Positions 34,801 to 38,894 of a stretch of 38,894 nt of DNA are shown here, piece after piece. The notes beneath the pieces were generated by a model that saw only the letters and a program-made list of their open reading frames with translations, made no database searches and had not been told where the DNA came from. Position 1 is the stretch's first letter. Every line of letters starts with the position of its first letter. The stretch is from NCBI GenBank assembly GCA_014378705.1, contig JACMND010000043.1, positions 1-38,894 of the forward strand, read 5' to 3'. The position numbers were made by a program, and so were the translations under genes. This DNA is from Pedobacter sp. (GTDB lineage Bacteria; Bacteroidota; Bacteroidia; Sphingobacteriales; Sphingobacteriaceae).

Positions 34801-37800
34801 AATAGAAATAACTTATTTTCCGGAACGTATACCATTAACATAGTAGATAATTCAGGTTGCGAATTAAGATCACTGATTGTAAATATTATACAGCCCCCGG
34901 CTCCTTTAATTATTACCCAAACTGCTTTCCAAAATATTACCTGCCCGGAAGGTTCTGATGGATCTATATCTGTTGATGTTACTGGAGGTACCTCTAATTA
35001 TACTTATTTATGGTCCAATGGTGCCAGCACAAAAAACATCTCGAACCTGTTAGCCGGTAGTTATACTTTAACCGTTACCGATGCATTTTTATGTCAGAAG
35101 AGTTTCACTTTTGAAATTACTGCACCGGAGCCAATTATAATAACATCTACTACAAATAATATTGATTGTTTTAACGGAAACGATGGCTCCATAAACCTTA
35201 GTGTTGTCGGCGGTAGCGGAATGTATACGTACACTTGGCAGGACCTCCCTTCAGGTCCCTACAACTTAAGCACCCGCAGTGGTTTAAAAGCAGGTATTTA
35301 CAACATAACCATAACAGATCAGTCAGGTTGTAAGGCTTACCAATCAATAACCTTAATTGAACCGCCTGCATTAACCCTTTCATCTTCCAAGCAGGATGTG
35401 GATTGTTTTGGAGATGCGAGCGGATCTGCAACCATTGAAATAGTTGGTGGGACAGCACCATATACGTATAATGGAAGTGCCGTCACCGGAGATATCATCC
35501 TGTCAAACCTTGCTGCTGGTACCTTTTCAATAACCGTCCGTGACGCTAATGGTTGCGAGGCAATCATAAATATAAATATTAGTCAGCCGGTTAAAGCAAT
35601 GGATTTTACCGCTGTGGTTACGAATGTAAAATGTTCAGGAGATAGTAACGGATCAATTAATGTTAATGGAAATGGAGGAACAGCACCATACACATATAGC
35701 TGGTCAAATGGTTCCACCACGCCAAACTTAAACAGTATGCCGGCCGGAACCTATTCAGTTGTAATAACTGATTTAAAAGGTTGCTTATTTTCAATCAACA
35801 ATATTATAATAACTCAACCTACACTGCCATTAACCGGTTCAACCATAATAACGGAGGTACTTTGTTACGGAGCGAACACTGGCAGTATTGATCTTTCAGT
35901 AACCGGAGGGACTACTCCTTACCGGTATATTTGGTCAAGCGGTCAGCAAACTCAGGATATTATAAATCTTCCTGCAGGAATTTATGAGGTAACTATCATA
36001 GATGCCAATAATTGCCGGGTTGTTCAATCCCTAAGTGTAGCTCAGCCTAACGCACCAATAAGTGTAAGCACATCCGTATCCAATGTTCTATGTTTTGGAG
36101 GTGCAACAGGTTCCGTTACTGTTTCTTCATCAGGAGGTACAGGCCCTTATATTGTCAGATGGTCCACAGGTGAAGAAACACCAACCCGAACTAACCTTTC
36201 AGCAGGCATTTACATGGGTCAGGTAATCGATGCGAATGGTTGCAGCTCCGCATTTACAGTAAGAATTAACGAGCCGGGGATTCTATCAGTTAACATCAAT
36301 TCTACAGAAAATTTATGTGCCGGTAACAATACTGCCTCGGCGGATGCTTTAGTTACCGGTGGAACAGCACCGTATAGTTACGCATGGTCTAACGGCGAAA
36401 CTACCTCAGGCATCAGTAACCTGTTAGCTGGAAGTTATTCAGTTACAGTTACAGATGCTAACAACTGTGTTTCTTCTTCAGCAACGTTAATTATTACTGA
36501 TCCGGCACCAATCGCAATATCGATTTCTCAAACAGATATCAATTGTTATGGCAACAATTCAGGTGCGATTTCAATTAGTGTAACCGGCGGATCAGGGTCT
36601 TATTTTTATGAATGGTCCAACGGTTCAACCGCACAAAATATAAGTAGCCTTGCTGCGGGAACTTATTCAGTAACCGTTTTTGATACCAACGGATGTACTA
36701 AATTAAGCGGGGTAATTACGTTAATTCAGCCCGCTGCCCCTTTATTGCTTACCGCGATTAAACAAAATGTAAATTGTTACAACGGATCAGACGGATCAAT
36801 TTCATTAACTGCTTCAGGAGGAACGGCAGCATACACTTTCCTTTGGGCCGATGGTAATACATCTCCAAACAGAACAGGTTTAGCTTACGGACTATATTCT
36901 GTGGTAGTTACTGATGCTTCCGGGTGTACGTATCCATTAAATGTTCAAATTTACCAACCGAACCCCCTTGTAGTAAGTTTTAACAAATCAGATGCTTCCT
37001 GTTTTGGAGAAAGTACAGGCTTTATTCAATTAAATGTTTCCGGCGGAAGCCCTTCGTATACTTACTCATGGAAGAAAGATGCCTCAGCAATCACCAATCC
37101 TGATCTTAATGCTTTATCGGCAGGAGTTTATGAAGTTACCGTTACAGATTCAAAAAATTGTAATTCTGTCATCACAACGATAACTATCGGCCAACCGGCT
37201 GCTGCTCTTTCAATAATTCTTACAAAAGTAAAAGACGTAAGTTGTAATGGTGCCTCAGATGGAGAATTAAGCATTAACACGCTCGGCGGAACGGCAGCAT
37301 ATTCTTATACCTGGACAAAAAACGGAATCGCAATCGTTGAGCCTGCTTCTAATTCTCTTTCCGCCGGAACATATACGGTTACTGTTACTGATATAAATGG
37401 TTGTTCAAATACATCAGCATCACTAATTATCAGTGAACCGGCTGTGTTAGTTGCTTCCGCATCATCCGGCCAAATAGTATGTAATGGAAATACGACTACA
37501 GTAACCGCTTCTGCTGTTGGAGGAACTGCATCTTACTTATATCGTATCGATGGTGGGGTTTATCAGTCCTCCGCCTTATTTTCGGGAATATCGGCAGGTG
37601 CGCATACCATTACTGCTAAAGACCAGAATGGCTGTACAGCCTCATATACTTTTGTTATCCAGGAACCAGAAATCCTTCAGCTTTCCATCACTACAATTCC
37701 CATCCTTTGCAATGGCGTAGAAGGAGCAACAAGTATTGTTGTTGGCATTTTGGGAGGAACTGCACCTTATAACGTAGATCGTACATTAATATCCGGTACC

Positions 37801-38894
37801 ACGTATCTCATTACCGTTACAGATGCCAATGGTTGCATTAAAAGTGAAAATGTAGATATTACTGAACCTTCACCGATGGTTGTAGAGGTTTCTCAAAAAA
37901 ATATTAGTTGTGTCGGTGTTTTTGATGGCGAAATTAGCTTAATTGTAACCGGAGGAAGCCCCGCTTATTCCTATAGTTTAGACGGCGTAGATTTTTCTAA
38001 TACAACCGGTTTATTTCAAAATCTGCCTTCCGGACATTACACAGTTACAGTTAAAGATATAAATGATTGCATTCTCCCAATAACGGTTACCATAACAAGT
38101 CCGCCAACAAATCTTGCCGTTACAATTAATCCGGTAGTTCCTATTACTTGTTTTGGTGGAACAACTTCTGCCACAGCTATTGCCTCAGGAGGAACAGAAG
38201 GAGCAGGATATTCCTATTCATGGGATACCTCTCCAGTTCAAACTTCCGCAACAATTACCGGGCTGACGGCTGGAAATTACAATGTTACAGTTACAGATGC
38301 CAATGGTTGTGTTGTTTCAAAACTCGTTACCATTAACCAACCAGATCAAATCATATTAATTAGTAAGGCAGTTACAGCACCAATCAATTGTTTTGGAGAA
38401 ACAGCTACAGTAACCTTAAACGCTACTGGCGGTTCGGCGCCTTTGTTCTACACGTTTAATGGAATTACTAACAATACTGGCATATTTAACAATGTTTTGG
38501 CAGGCACTGCAAAACCCTTTAGCATAACTGACATAAATAATTGCACACCATTAACCGGAACTATTGATGTTTCTGAACCTGCTTTATTATTAGCAATATT
38601 AATGGATCAGACCGCTGTTTCCTGTTTTGGAGACGGAGCCGGATCTGTATCGATAGCAGGAGCCAACGGTACTGCACCCTATTCTTACAGCATTGATGGA
38701 ACAACTTTCCAGGCAAGCGGGACTTTTACTGCACTGCCTGCCGGAAGCTATACCTTTACCGTGAAAGATGCCAACGGTTGTACCGTTACACAAAACGTAA
38801 GCATTGCCGGTCCGACGGCCGCTTTAGCTTCTTCCGTTGCAACTCAAACTCCGGTCGTGTGCTTTGGCGATGGTTCGGGTTCTGTAACCCTGGC
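31837..38894 (+). CDS. Giant SprB-repeat surface adhesin (3' end outside the window)
   Basis: One frame is open from 31837 to the right edge without a stop, giving at least 2352 residues. The N-terminus is a signal peptide, MRKVWAALQFLCIAFFLLTA, with a likely cleavage at KAQ|C near residue 28. Residues about 29-190 form a non-repeat domain with beta-rich sequence and a GAVIDNLFIL strand, resembling carbohydrate-binding jelly rolls (inference). From about 32404 onward come SprB repeats of 67-85 residues with the pattern CFGxxxGxI, SGGTAPYxYxWSNG, L.AGxYxVTVTDxxGC and Q/E-P. SprB of Flavobacterium johnsoniae is the cell-surface gliding adhesin exported by the T9SS. A C-terminal T9SS sorting domain is expected but lies beyond the window. 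An in-frame ATG at 31771 could add 22 residues; the 31837 start gives the better signal peptide. Confidence 0.9.
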   Translation, partial: MRKVWAALQFLCIAFFLLTAGQHELKAQCNNAITSGNFSSIPPGQYTSIGSYTSAIASDFISIVNNNGSVGAHIKRTLNYSLKQTIYNLKSATPYTLSFDYSLLDNCHASAQTSFRVEVFNGATSIGITDINATNGGGASTGVVNFTTPPVTGVISIVFTDPNSNKPSCGAVIDNLFILSPFEVTSAHTNVSCFNQSNGSFTISGTGGAGAYSGTYSFNGNPLVSFTVSNGSGTVNNLAAGSYEVTLRDANGCPQVKTIVITQPTALTITGTKTDVTCAGFNNGTINLNISGGTAPFNYMWNDGATTQNVTNLSTGPHSVTVTDAKGCSANYSVNIFQPTAVTVLSSFSNPTCFGSADGSINLSVSGGTAPYSYSWSNGSTLKNQTGLAAASYTVTVTDARGCTNIQNITLTSPPAMLLSTSVINVLCSGNNSGSIDLIVSGGTAPYSYNWSNGSTVQDLTNLIAGTYSVTVTDNKNCTSVLTVAISQPSPVTINYALTNVSCAGNNNGSILLTPTGGTGTYSYLWNTGATTNNLSGLASGSYSVTVSDQNGCTAVTTISISQPIAISLSATQTNIKCFGSSTGAINLTVSGGTAPFSYLWNNISTGYSSTTEDISSLPAGTYAVTVTDLNGCTSSISVTLTQIPAITLSSTVTNVSCFGNNTGAINLSVSGGQSPYAYVWTNTSSTSQDLSNLLAGNYTVTVTDANGCIAILPHTVTQPAAALNISGTKTNVLCFGSNTGSVNITPSGGTAPYTYSWSNGRYTQDITNLLAGSYTVTVTDAKGCVKTKTYTITQPAQILLTFSSTNPICVGSNNGSITINTPTGGSAPYSYSWVKDGVGISSPDLNALTAGVYQLTVTDQNGCSVIHSIVLNDPVPILIDVRQIDIICEGSDPAASISIDISGGTAPYTKVYTNIDATTSLLTVTDFFGCEKTIVVPYSVIPAITINAEHEDVKCYGDNTGSISISVSGGNAPYTYVWSDDPSLNVSNRNNLFSGTYTINIVDNSGCELRSLIVNIIQPPAPLIITQTAFQNITCPEGSDGSISVDVTGGTSNYTYLWSNGASTKNISNLLAGSYTLTVTDAFLCQKSFTFEITAPEPIIITSTTNNIDCFNGNDGSINLSVVGGSGMYTYTWQDLPSGPYNLSTRSGLKAGIYNITITDQSGCKAYQSITLIEPPALTLSSSKQDVDCFGDASGSATIEIVGGTAPYTYNGSAVTGDIILSNLAAGTFSITVRDANGCEAIININISQPVKAMDFTAVVTNVKCSGDSNGSINVNGNGGTAPYTYSWSNGSTTPNLNSMPAGTYSVVITDLKGCLFSINNIIITQPTLPLTGSTIITEVLCYGANTGSIDLSVTGGTTPYRYIWSSGQQTQDIINLPAGIYEVTIIDANNCRVVQSLSVAQPNAPISVSTSVSNVLCFGGATGSVTVSSSGGTGPYIVRWSTGEETPTRTNLSAGIYMGQVIDANGCSSAFTVRINEPGILSVNINSTENLCAGNNTASADALVTGGTAPYSYAWSNGETTSGISNLLAGSYSVTVTDANNCVSSSATLIITDPAPIAISISQTDINCYGNNSGAISISVTGGSGSYFYEWSNGSTAQNISSLAAGTYSVTVFDTNGCTKLSGVITLIQPAAPLLLTAIKQNVNCYNGSDGSISLTASGGTAAYTFLWADGNTSPNRTGLAYGLYSVVVTDASGCTYPLNVQIYQPNPLVVSFNKSDASCFGESTGFIQLNVSGGSPSYTYSWKKDASAITNPDLNALSAGVYEVTVTDSKNCNSVITTITIGQPAAALSIILTKVKDVSCNGASDGELSINTLGGTAAYSYTWTKNGIAIVEPASNSLSAGTYTVTVTDINGCSNTSASLIISEPAVLVASASSGQIVCNGNTTTVTASAVGGTASYLYRIDGGVYQSSALFSGISAGAHTITAKDQNGCTASYTFVIQEPEILQLSITTIPILCNGVEGATSIVVGILGGTAPYNVDRTLISGTTYLITVTDANGCIKSENVDITEPSPMVVEVSQKNISCVGVFDGEISLIVTGGSPAYSYSLDGVDFSNTTGLFQNLPSGHYTVTVKDINDCILPITVTITSPPTNLAVTINPVVPITCFGGTTSATAIASGGTEGAGYSYSWDTSPVQTSATITGLTAGNYNVTVTDANGCVVSKLVTINQPDQIILISKAVTAPINCFGETATVTLNATGGSAPLFYTFNGITNNTGIFNNVLAGTAKPFSITDINNCTPLTGTIDVSEPALLLAILMDQTAVSCFGDGAGSVSIAGANGTAPYSYSIDGTTFQASGTFTALPAGSYTFTVKDANGCTVTQNVSIAGPTAALASSVATQTPVVCFGDGSGSVTL
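32404..38894 (+). repeat. Array of 28 complete SprB repeats plus the start of a 29th
   Basis: Taking the first cysteine of each unit as the mark, units begin at 32413, 32668, 32893, 33118, 33343, 33568, 33808, 34039, 34264, 34501, 34702, 34942, 35167, 35404, 35632, 35863, 36091, 36316, 36544, 36775, 37000, 37243, 37480, 37708, 37909, 38149, 38389, 38623 and 38860. The mean period is about 230 nt (77 codons). Every complete unit also has a second cysteine in the closing TDxxGC-type strand, suggesting one disulfide per repeat. Units differ clearly from each other, so this is an old array and not a fresh tandem duplication. Units 10 and 24 are short (67 codons). Confidence 0.9.

Noticed and set aside
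32169-38793. Short ORFs on both strands inside 32169-38793
   Set aside because: They are shadows of the long SprB-repeat frame, which reads through without a stop and has a consistent repeat pattern.
32404-38894. Regular 230-nt periodicity as a CRISPR or DNA-level tandem repeat
   Set aside because: The periodicity is at protein level; the nucleotide units differ too much, and there are no short identical repeats with unique spacers.

Overview
The window looks like chromosomal DNA from a member of the Bacteroidota, most likely the Sphingobacteriales (Pedobacter/Mucilaginibacter-like). The evidence is the low-GC codon usage, the absence of Shine-Dalgarno sequences, several Bacteroidota-type promoters (TAnnTTTG -7 elements), the ileS-dksA-like-lspA cluster, an F1Fo-ATPase operon without beta and epsilon genes, and gliding/type IX secretion (T9SS) genes (gldB, porW/sprE, an SprB-repeat adhesin). 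Genus assignment is inference.

Layout: 1-395 has no supported gene. 396-4839 is a tight operon: isoleucyl-tRNA synthetase, a degenerate DksA/TraR protein and lipoprotein signal peptidase. 4950-6229 holds a secreted SIMPL-domain protein and a DUF4112 membrane protein. On the minus strand, 6261-8928 carries a small hypothetical protein, an orphan NarL-type response regulator and seryl-tRNA synthetase. After a 470-base gene-free stretch, 9399-12471 is rsmI, a PH-domain protein and lnt. This converges on nadE, which follows an outer-membrane barrel gene. gldB diverges from the barrel gene and is followed by a lipoprotein esterase. A double hairpin at 17288-17334 separates the esterase from a small two-TM protein.

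17692-24526 (minus strand) is the ATP synthase operon, in transcription order atpZ, an atpI-like gene, atpB, atpE, atpF, atpH, atpA, atpG, followed by a formyltransferase-family gene. A strong hairpin with a U-tract right after atpE probably tunes the excess of c subunit. Diverging from it, 24724-29711 encodes the T9SS lipoprotein PorW/SprE and a class A penicillin-binding protein, followed by uvrC and its terminator.

From 31837 to the right edge there is one uninterrupted reading frame of at least 2352 codons, still open at the end of the window. It has a signal peptide, an N-terminal non-repeat domain, and 28 complete SprB repeats plus the start of a 29th. This giant adhesin would be exported by the T9SS, to which PorW/SprE and (through gliding) GldB belong, and LspA and Lnt mature the lipoproteins of that machinery. 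I found no CRISPR array, prophage, insertion sequence, tRNA or rRNA, and no defence or biosynthetic cluster. Most of the window is core chromosome; the adhesin and some intergenic structures are the parts most worth following up.
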